In this document: piece after piece, positions 1-10,930 of the stretch
How the letters are laid out: every line of letters begins with the position of its first letter
Numbering within the stretch: the first letter of the stretch is position 1
Source: Scilla litardierei
Taxonomy: Eukaryota; Streptophyta; Magnoliopsida; Asparagales; Asparagaceae
Direction of reading: 5' to 3'
Length of the DNA stretch: 64,000 nt
NCBI GenBank assembly: GCA_030789695.1
Contig: CM061136.1
Coordinates: forward strand, 128,998,648 to 129,062,647
Position numbers and translations under genes: made by a program
The notes under the pieces: generated by a model
What the model saw: the letters and a program-made list of their open reading frames with translations, nothing else
Databases searched by the model: none
Told to the model about the DNA's origin: nothing

Positions 1-676
1 TTACAACACACCCCGGCCGAGGATTAACATAAAGACCGTACTGAGCCTGTAACACTAACTTCCCTTTAACGGAAGTGACGAATCCCATCTTAGTCATGTA
101 CTTGCCTCGAGAGCTTCTGGTGCAGCTCAACCTAAGATCTTTCAGCAGGCCTAGCCTCGAAGCTAGATCATAGGTCTAAGCTACACTGTTCACTCACAGG
201 TTTGTACAAATGACTTCAGGTTTTAAGGACCAGCTAACCTATCATCACCCTAGATTTATTAAAGACAGTTCAGTTAAAGTCAACCATTTAATAACTCTAA
301 TTTGGTCGTTCAGTGAACTCATTCTCTAATGAGCACCTGTGTCTCGTCTCCGACTTCACCAAGTCAAATGACTATGCGATCATCATTACCCTAAGGTAAG
401 ACTAAGACACAATGGTCTATCCGATGTGTCGATATCCAGTTCTCGACACATCTATGACCACGAACCGTTTAAGACTTATATTTATATTCGGTCGCTTACT
501 TACTCATAATCGAGATCTCATCTAGATACGTAAGGACCTAACTATAAGTCTATGGATATTATCTAAGTATATTAATACGAACGATTTTATTATACTTAGA
601 ATAATACGTACCAGATACAGTATGAACAAGACGTATATCTAGGATAAATTGCCTTATGGGCACATATTCTCCTACA
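1..676 (-). repeat. E1 3' LTR (truncated by window start)
   Basis: Direct repeat of the sequence at 6622-6959 continued at 29113-29450. On the plus strand it ends ...ctcctaca (LTR terminus CA), directly followed by the polypurine-tract complement tctcccacttgcac. It holds several perfect inverted repeats, for example 423-432 with 443-452. Confidence 0.92.
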
Positions 677-690
677 TCTCCCACTTGCAC
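677..690 (-). other. E1 polypurine tract
   Basis: The minus strand reads GTGCAAGTGGGAGA immediately before the 3' LTR start TGTAGG. This is the plus-strand DNA primer of a reverse-transcribing element and fixes the orientation as minus. E10 (59250) and E6 (32753) have nearly the same tract. Confidence 0.8.
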
Positions 691-1919
691 TTTGGCTATT
701 TATCTCGGTATCTCATACCGTTATAGCATATCAATCACATTGACATTTATATGACAAACCTAAGAGTGGTTTTACTAACGAGTATCTACAACTAATTTTA
801 ATTGATTAAATAATACATCTCTTGATCACACAGGGTTGATCCTTCGGAAAAATGATCTGGATCAATTTTTCCTATCTTTGTATAGCTAACAATTAGCATA
901 TAGAATCTAGATGTATGGTCTAACATTATAATCTATGAGTCAGTCTCAGCTCATTCCACTTTTCTAGTGTCAATATGTCAAGTACATACGTGACACCCTG
1001 AGTCTCTATATTTTCGATTAAATCAAAACAATTTTGATTTAATGTTCTATATAGATGATTTATTTTAAGGTGGAAATCCTTTTTACTTAGTCGGAAAGAC
1101 CGGAACTAAATATACGAGCTTGCTCCCACTGACTTTGAGAATTGCCTAGTTAAATACTTCAATATTATATCTAAATCATATTTAGATTATATATACAAAG
1201 ATATAACCATTTGATAAGTGCTTTAGATGGGATGTACTAGTGTCAGGTTGGGTTTGACGAATGAGTCAAGTCAAGATCGGTTTAAGGAGTCTTAACATTG
1301 ACTCGTTCAATCAAAACGTCCTGCACTGTACTTTTCTCTTAACCACATTTAATATTAACTCTTTAATAACTAAATGCAGTTTATTAAGAATTAATCTTAA
1401 TATGCGTATAATTGTGATCGCACACAATTTATATGCCCCTGGAACATATACTTAACTACCAATTGACTATAACATCAAGTCAGCTCGAAAATCAACATTT
1501 TTCGAAGCTTCGCATCATCATTCGAGAATTTCGCAACCATCTCAGAAAGCCACAATCATAGAAAATTTAATCCAATCAAAATTCAATTCAACAAAAAACG
1601 CAATGTCCGAGACATTCATTAAAACAACGGATTCATTAAGATGAACCGTAATTTGTTTATCCCATAAACTTTGAGTGCAGAAGACTCAATCATTGTTTTC
1701 AACTTTCAAGAAATGATACAATTTATTTAAACTAAAATAGTATCATCTCCTTCTTGATCTTGTCTCTTGAAGTCGTTGAACGGCCCTAGCAGCAACGATT
1801 GCTCAGATTGCTGACCGTCCTCCGCACTTCTCCCAATCTCCGTTTCATATCAGCCACCTGTATACATTACACAGATGTGTTTTAGTATCTCATACTATAT
1901 GATTGGAAATAATTACGTT
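691..1919 (-). other. E1 3' non-coding internal region
   Basis: AT-rich, without a credible ORF. It contains a second polypurine-like ctcccact at about 1116 (a third is at 2824, beyond gag). It corresponds to the 59.25-60.6 kb region of E10. Confidence 0.6.
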
Positions 1920-2753
1920 TTACTGAATTGAATTTGTACCTGAGGTAGAGGCATCCGTATGCCCCTTCTTTTTCTCTGCAAGATAGATCTTACAGTTCCT
2001 CTTCCAGTGGCCAATCTTGTGGCAATGGAAGCACTCAGATTTCGACGAGGCCCTTTTAGTCTTTTTCATCCCTTTCTTTGCCTTCACAGGTTGCGGGACT
2101 TGCCTCTTCTTACCCTTGCCTTTCGGCTGGTCGGAAGAAGTAGAGCCAACAACCAATGCAGTCGGCTTCTTCTCAATCTCCTTAAACTGCCTAAGCATAT
2201 TGAGGAGACCAGGAAGATCCGTTTCAAGACTGTTCATTATAAAACCAGTGATGAAAGGCTTAAACTCAGGAGTCAAAGACTTTAGGATAATGTCTATGGA
2301 CATCTCATTGTCCAAGACAAATCCTAACTGGGCGGCGTCCTCTACGTACCCGATCATCTTGATAACATGATCCTGTACGGGCTCTGCCCCCATCTTGGTG
2401 CCCCAGAGGTTGCTGGTGGCTTCGAACTTGGCAGCTCGAGATCGCTTGCCGTACAACTCTTGTGCATTGAGGAGCATGCTTTAAACATCCATATGTTCAT
2501 GCTTCCTCTGCAACTCGTTGGTCATCGAAGCCAGAGTAAGGCACCTGGACTTCTCTGCATCCCTCTGGTAGAATTTGTAAGCTTCCTTTTCCTCGAAGGT
2601 CGAATCTTCTTCGGGCTTATCCGGAGCGTCCTCGAACAGTACGTATCCTATTCCGGCTAGGGAAAGGACCAACTTGATGTTCCTAAGCTAGTCTTTGTAG
2701 TTTTTTCCATCCAGCACGTTCTTCTCAACCATATATCTAAGTCCCGAATCCAT
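1920..2753 (-). pseudogene. E1 gag, copia type, broken by two stops
   Basis: Encodes the capsid/nucleocapsid precursor of a copia element. The minus-strand frame can be followed from ATG at 2751-2753 to the stop at 1920. It contains a UBN2-type capsid core (VKMIGYVEDAAQLGFVLD-like stretch, LKSLTPEFKPF) and one zinc knuckle CFHCHKIGHWKRNC (CX2CX4HX4C) near the C-terminus, followed by a basic tail. Two in-frame stops interrupt it: TAG at 2688-2690, where relatives usually have Trp after NYxD, and TAA at 2481-2483. No protease or pol follows, so the element was probably gag-only even before the stops. Family assignment is secure; the exact lineage is not. Confidence 0.85.
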
Positions 2754-3860
2754 TCTGCATTTTATAGATACTTTAGTCAATATATGTTCGTAGTATAGTT
2801 TTAATGGTTTTTATAAAACTATATTCTCCCACTAAATTTATTAAAGCCATAATAATAAACAATTTATTATAAAATAACATTTGTGAGAGAGGGATCCGAC
2901 TACCCTGAGTCTGACAACCTTAAGTGTATCTCAACAAGTTGTCCGACTTTGCAGTCGGTAGACGAACTCGTCGTCAATCATATTAACTATGATTCCCTAT
3001 CGATTTTTACCCCTAGTCATTTGTGATCATGAGTGTGCTCAACCGGATCACAATGGCTAGCCTAGTCGGTCCCTTGTCTTCGTGTCTAGCCTGACTTGCC
3101 CCGCCGCTCGGTGTATGCACGACACGTTGGTTTGTGTCAGGACTTAGACAACATTCTTGGTTAGACTTACGCCGATGCTCGAAGGATGAGACAACGGTTT
3201 CAGTCAGGTCAAGATGTCAATCAAGAAATCGGTTTCTATAAGATTGACATATCACGGCTTGAGTGTAGCTCAACAACCGTAACATGTTTCTTACAGTTTC
3301 CAACTCCTAAAACAAGGAGGGCTACGATTTATCTTGAACAAGATTATTATCGTATTGACTTAGGTATAGTCGATGGACTTACATAGTCATGAATCGACTC
3401 CTTGTGGTCCAGCGGATGCGGCCAGGGAATTGACTAAGCCAGGACCACTTGTTACCCAGTCTAGCAAGGTTGGTCCAGCAAACTTAGCCAAGCACATTGA
3501 CCGACATCATGATCCATTGAAGGAGTTTTCATCAATTCTATGTTTTCCAAACAACTAAATGGCTTTTAATTAAGAAAACTAGTTAATCCTTATCAACTAG
3601 TGGATCCTAAAATTCGAAATTTTATGGATTGGTTGAACAATCTTTATTAAGTCCTTATCAACTATAAGGTTCATTTGTTCAACGTGCTACCCCAATCTAA
3701 TTAGGATTTTATAAAACAATTCAACATTTGTCTTTTATGAAAATCATCAATTAAACGTTTTAATGAAATGATTTACAAACAAAGGGACTAACCTAATCTG
3801 GTATTAGATTTGATGTTGTTTTGTTTTATCAAACATAACATGTCACTAACTTATTAAAAT
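2754..3860 (-). other. E1 leader, hairpin-rich part
   Basis: Non-coding. It contains long imperfect inverted repeats around 2907-2950, 3013-3060 and 3240-3300. Their centres resemble CTTGAGTGNNNCTCAACAA, and each has a homologue in E10 (61.6-61.95 kb) with different but still complementary stems. See findings. Confidence 0.65.
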
Positions 3861-4500
3861 TTCATCTCATAAAATTTTAAACATTTAATGGCTAACCTAA
3901 TAAGGTTCACATGTCCATTAAAAAGAAACAACTAATTTATCAACATAAATAAAATTTCATTTTGTGACATACATGAGTATTTGGAAGTTTAAATTATCTA
4001 CATAATAAAAACATGCAAATCTAAATTTTAACAATTAAAATTAAAGATTAAAATTTAAAGCCTAAAAAAATTTCATCGCATAAAACTAGGTCGTATAAAA
4101 TTATCAAATAATTTTAAACCTAGGATTTAAAAAAAATTTAAACCATATTTCTAAAATTAAAATATCACATAAATAATTTTAGAAACATCTATGTAAAAAA
4201 GAAACTAGTTTATGTTTCATCTCATGAAAATAAAGTATTTCTATTATTTACATATTTTTAAAATAATTTTAAAACTCTTTTAAAGTCTTTCAGAAATCAT
4301 TTTAGAGGCTTTCAAACAAAGTTTTTAAAGATTTCTAACCTTTATGTAACTAAAGAAAATTTAAATTTCAAAGATAAAATTTTTCTATAAAGTTACATAA
4401 ACATTAAATACCCCAAAATTTTTTTTTTCATATCTCATAAAAAAATTTATAAAGTATTTAAAGATTGGTGACCTATTTAAAATTTATCACATAAAATAAA
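3861..4500 (-). repeat. E1 leader array of TTTATGNGATNA units
   Basis: Very AT-rich region with six scattered copies of plus-strand atc[gta]cat at about 3863, 4074, 4163, 4218, 4432 and 4487. On the sense strand, five of them make an ATG followed at once, or after one Arg codon, by a stop (ATG-AGA-TGA, ATG-CGA-TGA or ATG-TGA). The array lies between primer site and gag. Confidence 0.6.
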
Positions 4501-4642
4501 TATTCCCAAAATTTTCGTGTTGCAAAAACAATTTTTAAACACAAAACAATTTTTAAAAACTATTTAAAAAATAGTTTGTATGTTAAAACTTAAGCAATTT
4601 TAAAGATTTAAAAAATGCTTAAAAGATCAACATGCATAACCT

Positions 4643-4655
4643 GGCTCTGATACCA
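4643..4655 (-). other. Primer-binding-site-like sequence (tRNA-Met type), inner copy
   Basis: The minus strand reads TGGTATCAGAGCC, the canonical copia initiator-Met primer site, followed on the plus strand by tgttgggtatc. The LTR proper starts 230 bp further right, after a second, degenerate copy. Confidence 0.6.
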
Positions 4656-4873
4656 CTGTTGGGTATCACTCTGATATCATTGCGACGCTGTTAAGGCCCA
4701 TCATCCATGGCACCCTAGACTCGTCACAAGATACCTCAGAAACTTGTTTTACGGCATGCCTCTCGACAATGCCCAAGCCATTATAAGATCACCATCTTAT
4801 CGGGACTTGGTACGGTAAGAACGATTACTTCGGGTCGGCTCATAACCCGAGAACCCGTACTCAAGCTCAATAA

Positions 4874-4885
4874 GCTCCGATGCCA
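4874..4885 (-). other. E1 primer binding site next to 5' LTR (diverged)
   Basis: The minus strand reads TGGCATCGGAGC one base inside the LTR start at 4887. It differs at two positions from the tRNA-Met type. The spacing to the LTR is the same as in E10 (63146-63157, LTR from 63159). Confidence 0.65.
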
Positions 4886-5488
4886 CTGTTGGGGTTTTGG
4901 CGGATCCCAGAGCTCGGATCTGTGTCCGTCCTAAGTCGGACGGACCACAGAGGCACGAATGCGCAGCGGAAAACGGAAATTCAAAATTTCCAGACTAGCT
5001 AAACTATTTAGCTAAGCTCTGGGGAGCCATAACCTAGCCCGATCTATGCCAACTTGTGGTGGATCTGACCACCCCAAGCGGGATCTACTCTAAAGCGACT
5101 AATTAAATCTACACTACAAATTACTTAACCACATACCCAGAATCTTGGCCCTGGAGCAGCCAAGATGTACTGCACCGTCTTCAGAAGCTCCTCGTAGCCG
5201 AGCCGCTTTAACTCGATCCGCCTGAGCCCCCTCGCACCCTCGCACCGATCTGCCTGAGCCGACTTTCGCCTCCGAGCCGATCACACGTGGTAGAAAGTTT
5301 CACTTGAGAAGAACCCACGTCTTAGACGTCCGAATCAAGAATCCAAACCCCCTTCGTAGTCTTGCTAGGACTACTTCGGAGAACAGGAACAGAGAGAGAG
5401 AATTTAGTCGCCGATCGAGCTTGCTCTAAAAATCTGGAGCTACTCGATCGATGGCTTGGTGTGTTTTTCAACGAGGAGAGTGCACCCC

Positions 5489-5497
5489 TATTTATAT
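5489..5497 (-). promoter_or_regulatory. E1 LTR TATA box
   Basis: Plus strand tatttatat; sense strand ATATAAATA in a GC-rich flank. The same box occurs at 57491 and 63788 in E10. It is the only good TATA in the LTR. Confidence 0.55.
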
Positions 5498-5825
5498 AGG
5501 GAGTCGGCACTCACTCTCTCGTTGCGAGCAATGTGGGACATTCCGCAAGAGGGAGAAAAAATAATTAAGCCAATTTGGCTTAATTTCAATTTAAAGTGTG
5601 CTTTTCATAAAAGCAAACTTTAACTAATTAATTCTCACTTCATATTAAACCTTAGACACCAAACAAGCTATCAATCCAAAGAGCTTCGAATGGTGAACGC
5701 GTAGGAACCGACGGCGACGAATTTCGACTTCATTTGACCCCTCAAACAATTGCTTAAAGTTTAGCAAATTATCAAAATTTGCAGCCGTCATTTGGGGTTT
5801 CTAAATAACCCTAAATTGACTTAAG

Positions 5826-5970
5826 TTACGGGCGCACCCGCTAGGCTTAGCGGGCGCGCCCGCCCAAGGGAGTAAGGGCGGGCCGCCCGCCCGCTGCCGC
5901 AGCGGGCCGTGCCTGCTGCAGCAGCGGGCGCTGGCCCGCTGCTACAGCGGGTGTACGCCCGCTGCAGTCA
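5826..5970. repeat. GC-rich palindrome cluster in E1 LTR
   Basis: At least four consecutive hairpins with stems CCCGCTA/TAGCGGG or CCCGCTG/CAGCGGG and short loops, in otherwise AT-rich DNA. It lies about 330 bp upstream of the TATA box in sense orientation. Confidence 0.7.
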
Positions 5971-7349
5971 GTAGGCTGTGCCCGTTTGCCCTTGCCAATG
6001 GGCCTTTTATCCCAGTGGGTCTAACCCACTTCGCCTTGGACTGTTTTCGCGTTTCCGGGCTCGTTTAAGCTCCGATTTGGACACGGTTTGAACCTGTGTT
6101 TAGATCGGGACGATCCCGTCATCCAGGTAACCCGTTTCAATATATTTGTTCCTACTAAATTTGTCGTAACCAATTTACGACACGTTTAATCTTTGGTTTG
6201 CATCAAATGCAACGTTTGTCCCTATTGCTATTGCGACTAACTTTCACAACTTGACTTGTGAATATTTAATATCATCAAATGATATTTCTCTCTATTCTAT
6301 CTTCCTACTACTAAGACACGAACACTACTCGGTGTGAGACCCTATAGCCTGACCTTACTACAGGTTGGGGCTCGGAACCCCTAGACGACGGTCACTACGA
6401 GCAGTAGCTGTCGTCCCTGTTTCAGAATCATCATAACGTGATCGACCCTTTGACAAAAGTATCATTGGGTTTACATTGGCTGTGTCAGTGATGAACTTCG
6501 TTAGCCGTAGTCCATTCGTCAAGACTGTGTTCTTGTTGGCCTAGGGTATGGTTTAATGTCAACCCTATTAGACAACATTGGTCAGTATACGGCGGTCTTT
6601 ATTGTATACATGTTGTACTTCTTACAACGCACCCCGGCCGAGGATTAACATAAAGACCGTACTGTGCCTGTAACACTAACTTCCCTTTAACGGAAGTGAC
6701 GAATCCCATCTTAGTCATGTACTTGCCTCGAGAGCTTCGGGTGCAGCTCAACCTAAGATCTTTCAGCAGGCCTAGCCTCGAAGCTAGATCATAGGTCTAA
6801 GCTACACCGTTCACTCACAGGTTTGTACAAATGACTTCAGGTTTTAAGGACCAGCTAACCTATCATCACCCTAGAGTTATTAAAGATAGTTCAGTTAAAG
6901 TCAACCATTTAATAACTCTAATTTGGTCATTCAGTGAACTCATTCTCTAATGAGCACCTTGGTCGCACCCCGGATACACGTCCCGCAGAACGATTGTAGT
7001 TTTACCGCAAGCACATGGTCAAGTGGCGAGCGGGTATCGAACACGAGGAGGTGGTGTTGGCTCCAATCTATCCTAGGTTGGTTTGACTACGAATGTTTTA
7101 TTGGTGGAGATGGTTATGAAATGATATAATGGAAATGGTGGTGGATGTCAGTGTCGGTGATAAAGAAGTCGGATAGAGTATCGATTCAAATTTAATACAA
7201 TAAAAGAGTCTAAAGCTAGGGAATCCCAACTACGGATCGTCATACATCATTGTAAATAGTGAATCTCAATATTACTAGACTTGTGTCGAGGTGAACTAGT
7301 CGTACCTAAATAGAGAACCAAGCTCACGCTCTCGCGCTATTGCCGGCCT

Positions 7350-7660
7350 ATAGTAACCTAGGATAGGGCCCAATCTCTTGCAAACCCTAGCCTAAGCCAC
7401 TAGCATTAGGATCGACATCATCGTTCAATCGCCCCTCGAGCCCACTCTCGTGCAAACTCGAGTTACGATCTAGGTTGTGATAGTTCGTATTCGTCCAATC
7501 TCTTGCAAATGAATATGGGTATAGATTTATAATAAAAATCCTAGCTTTGGTCCAATCTCTTGCAAACCAAGTCTAGAGAATCTCGATTATAAACCTAAAT
7601 CGAATATCTAGGCCTTCCCATCGATTAGAATCCAATCTCTTGCAAATCCCAATCGATGGA
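7350..7660 (-). repeat. Constant-loop hairpin array, E2 3' LTR
   Basis: Five loops at 7370-7384, 7442-7456 (variant ccactctcgtgcaaa), 7495-7509, 7552-7566 and 7632-7646 read ccaatctcttgcaaa. Each is flanked by its own inverted repeat: ctagg.taggg with ccctagcctaag, ctcgag with ctcgag, attcgt with atgaat, tttggt with accaag, ccatcgatt with aatcgatgg. It lies downstream of the TATA-like box, so it should be in the RNA. Confidence 0.8.
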
Positions 7661-8027
7661 AATCCCTAGCTATACGTAATAAATCGATCACAACCTAACC
7701 TCCTAGCAATTCTAGCAATTTAGAAATTCATTCATCACAAATCTGAAATTAGATCCATAGGGTTCATCCCCAAGCCCTAGAACAACAAATCTACTCAAGC
7801 ATAGCAATAACGATATGAGAATCAATAAAAATCATTGCTTGCATACAAAAAGATAGGAAAAAACAAAGATTCAAATAACAAGAACAAAATACTTAGCTTT
7901 GATGAAGATCTTCAATCCAAATACAAGCTTTTAGATCCAAGAGGGGGCCTATGGCATGACCTAACCTCTAAAATAACTCTAAGAAAACATAATGGGGGCC
8001 CCCTTCAATGACGGCTACAAATCCCCT

Positions 8028-8035
8028 TAAATAGC
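8028..8035 (-). promoter_or_regulatory. E2 LTR TATA-like box
   Basis: Plus strand ttaaatag, sense CTATTTAA. The same position relative to the palindrome array is kept in E4 (25838-25846). Weak box; inferred from position. Confidence 0.4.
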
Positions 8036-8124
8036 CCCCAAAAACCCTAGCAAAACCCCCCCAAAAAACCTATGAAACCCGTGCCCGAACACAGTCTGCG
8101 TACAACTTGGATTCTGGGCAAGGT

Positions 8125-8645
8125 ACGACTCGGCCGAGTGGGGAAAGCTCACTCGGCCGAGTGAGAATTCCAGCACTGCAGCGTCGACTTACAGAAATTA
8201 TCCAGATTTCATCCGACTTCCGATTTGCGCGTTCTTAGCGGCGTTGGAATTTTCATGAAGTCTACTATCCACAAAAAATATGAGAAAAATACTTTTATGG
8301 TTGGAATGATAGCAGATTTCAAAAGAGTAAGAGGCAGTCTGAAATTCTGGACGATGTGTGTCCTCGGCATCACTCGGCCGAGTGGCAAATGTCACTCGGC
8401 TGAGGGGCTTTTGGTACTCGGCCGAGTCGGAGCTCGTAGTCGACTGACAGATTACAGTAAGTCTGGTCTTTTGGATGCCATCGTTCGTGTGCCACTCGGG
8501 CGAGTGGTGTCTCCATACTCGGCCGAGTGGGATGTCGTCACTCGGCTGAGTGCACGCTAATCTTCAAGTAATTGTGTGTCCGATCTGGCCGACCGAGTGG
8601 GCTTATTTCCTCGACCGAGTGAGTCCTTCACTCGGCCGAGTGGCA
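8125..8645 (-). repeat. ACTCGGCCGAGT palindrome array, E2 3' LTR
   Basis: About eleven copies or variants of the self-complementary 12-mer actcggccgagt in some 520 bp, for example near 8129, 8152, 8373, 8418, 8518 and 8630. It is immediately upstream of the TATA-like box in sense orientation, so it looks like an enhancer or protein-binding array. Confidence 0.75.
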
Positions 8646-8945
8646 TGCTGAAAATGCCCAACTTCATCTTTTCGCTTCCCCGTCGCTCCTACGACGTTCT
8701 TTCTTCTTCCACCCGTCTTCTATCGCTGATAGGTCATCAATAAGTCCACGAGCGATGCTCCGTTATGCCAGCAAGTCCTCTAAGCTCATTTTTGCTCCCA
8801 ATTGCTCATATTTCCTGAAATCCGACAAAAACAAGAAATAGTGAAAAGTAACACAATATCATCGAATAATCGTGAAAATCGCAATATGAGCAACCGAAAT
8901 GGCATGCAAATATGCAGAAAAAAGGTGTAAAATATGGACCGATCA

Positions 8946-8960
8946 AAATCCCCCAAGCTT
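8946..8960 (-). other. E2 polypurine tract
   Basis: Sense strand AAGCTTGGGGGATTT directly before the 3' LTR start TGATCGG. Further copies of the aagcttggggg core lie at 9490-9503 and 10473-10484, and a weaker one at 10631-10642. Confidence 0.8.
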
Positions 8961-10930
8961 GCTTCTTACTCGTCCTCGAGGAAGATAAGTAAAGAGACGA
9001 ACTCGGGACATGAAAACAAAGGAAATGAAATGAAAGAAAAAGGAATACGAAGTGGAAGGGGTCGCTAGATTATTCTCTCAGATCTCTAGCCATAAACTAC
9101 ACATCACGATAACTTGGAAAATACGTATCACATGCTATAAGGATTTCATATCTTACATAAACATGGTACTTGCAAGCTTTTAAGAACAACAAAAGGGATT
9201 CTCTAAATTCATACAATCAATTCATATCCACGTCACGCATTTCATAGGATTTAATATACAAATGTTGGCGATGCATTTTTCAATCAAAAGTTATAAATGA
9301 AGCATATAAGATACACACCAAGCATGCAATAGAGAATAGAATAAGAGTCATGGCATTCACATATTTATTTCAAATCATGAAAAATCTCCATATCTAATAT
9401 ATTTTGCAAAGTCTAAGCATTATCGAATATTCCCATTCATGCATGTCTCCACTCTAATGTCATACTCACTCATATGGTCAAATGAATTCACCCCCCCAAG
9501 CTTAGTTTGAGGCGTCGCATCCAAAGGAATATAATAGTGGAAAATGGGATTTTTGCCTTGGTTTTTCCAAGTATTTTTGTGGCTCGAATAATGAGATAGA
9601 GAAATATATATATTTTTTCTCTTTTGGACTTTGTTTCTCATTTTTCTTCTTGGATTTTTGTAGGAGCAATTTGATTTGTATTTTTGATTTTTGGATCCTT
9701 TTTGGCTTTTTGGACTTTTTGGAGCTAACTTTTTCTTTTGTGGGGATTTTTGGGAAATAGATGCGATATAAGTAGCTTTAGGAGGTGAACTCAAGTGACA
9801 TGTAGAGAATAAAAAGATATATGTGGAGAAAGAAATAATGTAACACTCGGTTCACTATAAGATGTGCATGAACGGTTCAATAAAATAATACTTCAACTAA
9901 AACTCATATGTAAGCATGGATATTCTCAATTATTTCAATAAATAGTGAAGTCAAGCGGTAAAGCGCACAATCATATCAAGCATGCAACAGAATGTGAATA
10001 AGACAATAAAATTGATGCTTCAGATATACTAATGATGTGTGAATCTTGGTGCATTTCCAACAAAAGCATACTAAATACTAATCCATACATTCAGCTTCAA
10101 TTAATATCATGCATCCATGTAGAGGAATCATCAAAAGAAATAGATTTGCAAGCATATGTGAATAGCAAGACTATGGAATACTCTAAATAGCATGGCAAGG
10201 AATAATAAGTATCGTGATGGCTACTAAAGCAATAAGAGATATCATCATACAAAACTCATCTAGCGGAAGAAGAGAAAGGAAAATAAAGAAATAAAAAAAT
10301 AAAAGAGAGGAAAGAAAAGAAAAACAAGCACACAATATGATGCATGAACACACATAAAAGGAAAATAAGATGGAAAATTCAAAAAGATGATGCAAAATTT
10401 TGAAAAATTCTAAAAAACCCCTAAAATAGAGTAAAAATACAACTAATGCATCTAAATGGCATGGAAATGCACTCCCCCAAGCTTAAACTTCACATTGTCC
10501 TCAATGTGATCATTATGAAAGAATATGAGGAACAACGATAATAATAAGGGGGTGAATGAAAAATGATGAAATGAATGACATGAAATCCTAATGCGACTAC
10601 ATGCACATACAATGATGCATGAGAGCGCCTTCCCACAAGCTTATACCAAACAATCATATTCAAATGACTTGACCAAAAATGGCATGGCTTTGCAAAGCGT
10701 GATCAAGTCAAACTAATAAGAAAGTAAGGTTTCACTTGAAAGAAATGCTCGAATGTGGTGAGCAAAAGGATGTGACCCATCAAAATATGGAGAGGGCAAT
10801 TAATATATATAATGGGTTTGGGGTGTAAAAAATTTTTGTTGCCGTCATATTAGGTGATATTTATTCAATCAAATCTATACGGTCCCCTCGCTGTCAAGAG
10901 GATTCGGGTTTATTGAAAGCATAAAAATTT
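8961..10930 (-). other. E2 3' non-coding spacer
   Basis: AT-rich, no recognised protein. It holds the extra polypurine-tract copies and a purine-rich stretch (10260-10340). The Lys-rich minus-strand frame at 9420-9794 looks compositional. Confidence 0.55.

Larger units (their letters stand above)
4887..6959 (-). repeat. E1 5' LTR, left part
   Basis: Starts tgttggggtt after the primer site and ends at the E2 target duplication cacct (6955-6959). It continues at 29113. Total length about 2.41 kb, close to the 2.39 kb LTR of E10. It contains a TATA box at 5489-5497 and GC-rich palindromes at 5826-5970. Confidence 0.9.
6960..8945 (-). repeat. E2 3' LTR
   Basis: Starts tggtcgcacccc and ends ggaccgatca; direct repeat of 12750-14418/28789-29107. 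In sense order it carries the ACTCGGCCGAGT array (8640 to 8125), a TATA-like box (8028-8035), the constant-loop hairpin array (7660 to 7342), and terminal sequence typical of Athila/Tat LTRs (accgcaagcacatggtc). The large ORFs across it, seen again in the other copy, are conserved only because the LTR is duplicated. Confidence 0.93.

Noticed and set aside
7342..7660. Regularly repeated 15-mer separated by unique sequence, CRISPR-like
   Set aside because: Spacing is irregular, flanks are complementary arms, it lies in a plant LTR and there are no cas genes.
8225..8560. ORF of 111 codons seen again at 13981-14352
   Set aside because: Conserved only because both lie in the two LTRs of E2; crosses the palindrome array, no protein features.
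9420..9794. Lys-rich 124-codon ORF in the E2 spacer
   Set aside because: Simple composition from A-rich sequence, no homology recognised, position is the 3' non-coding part.
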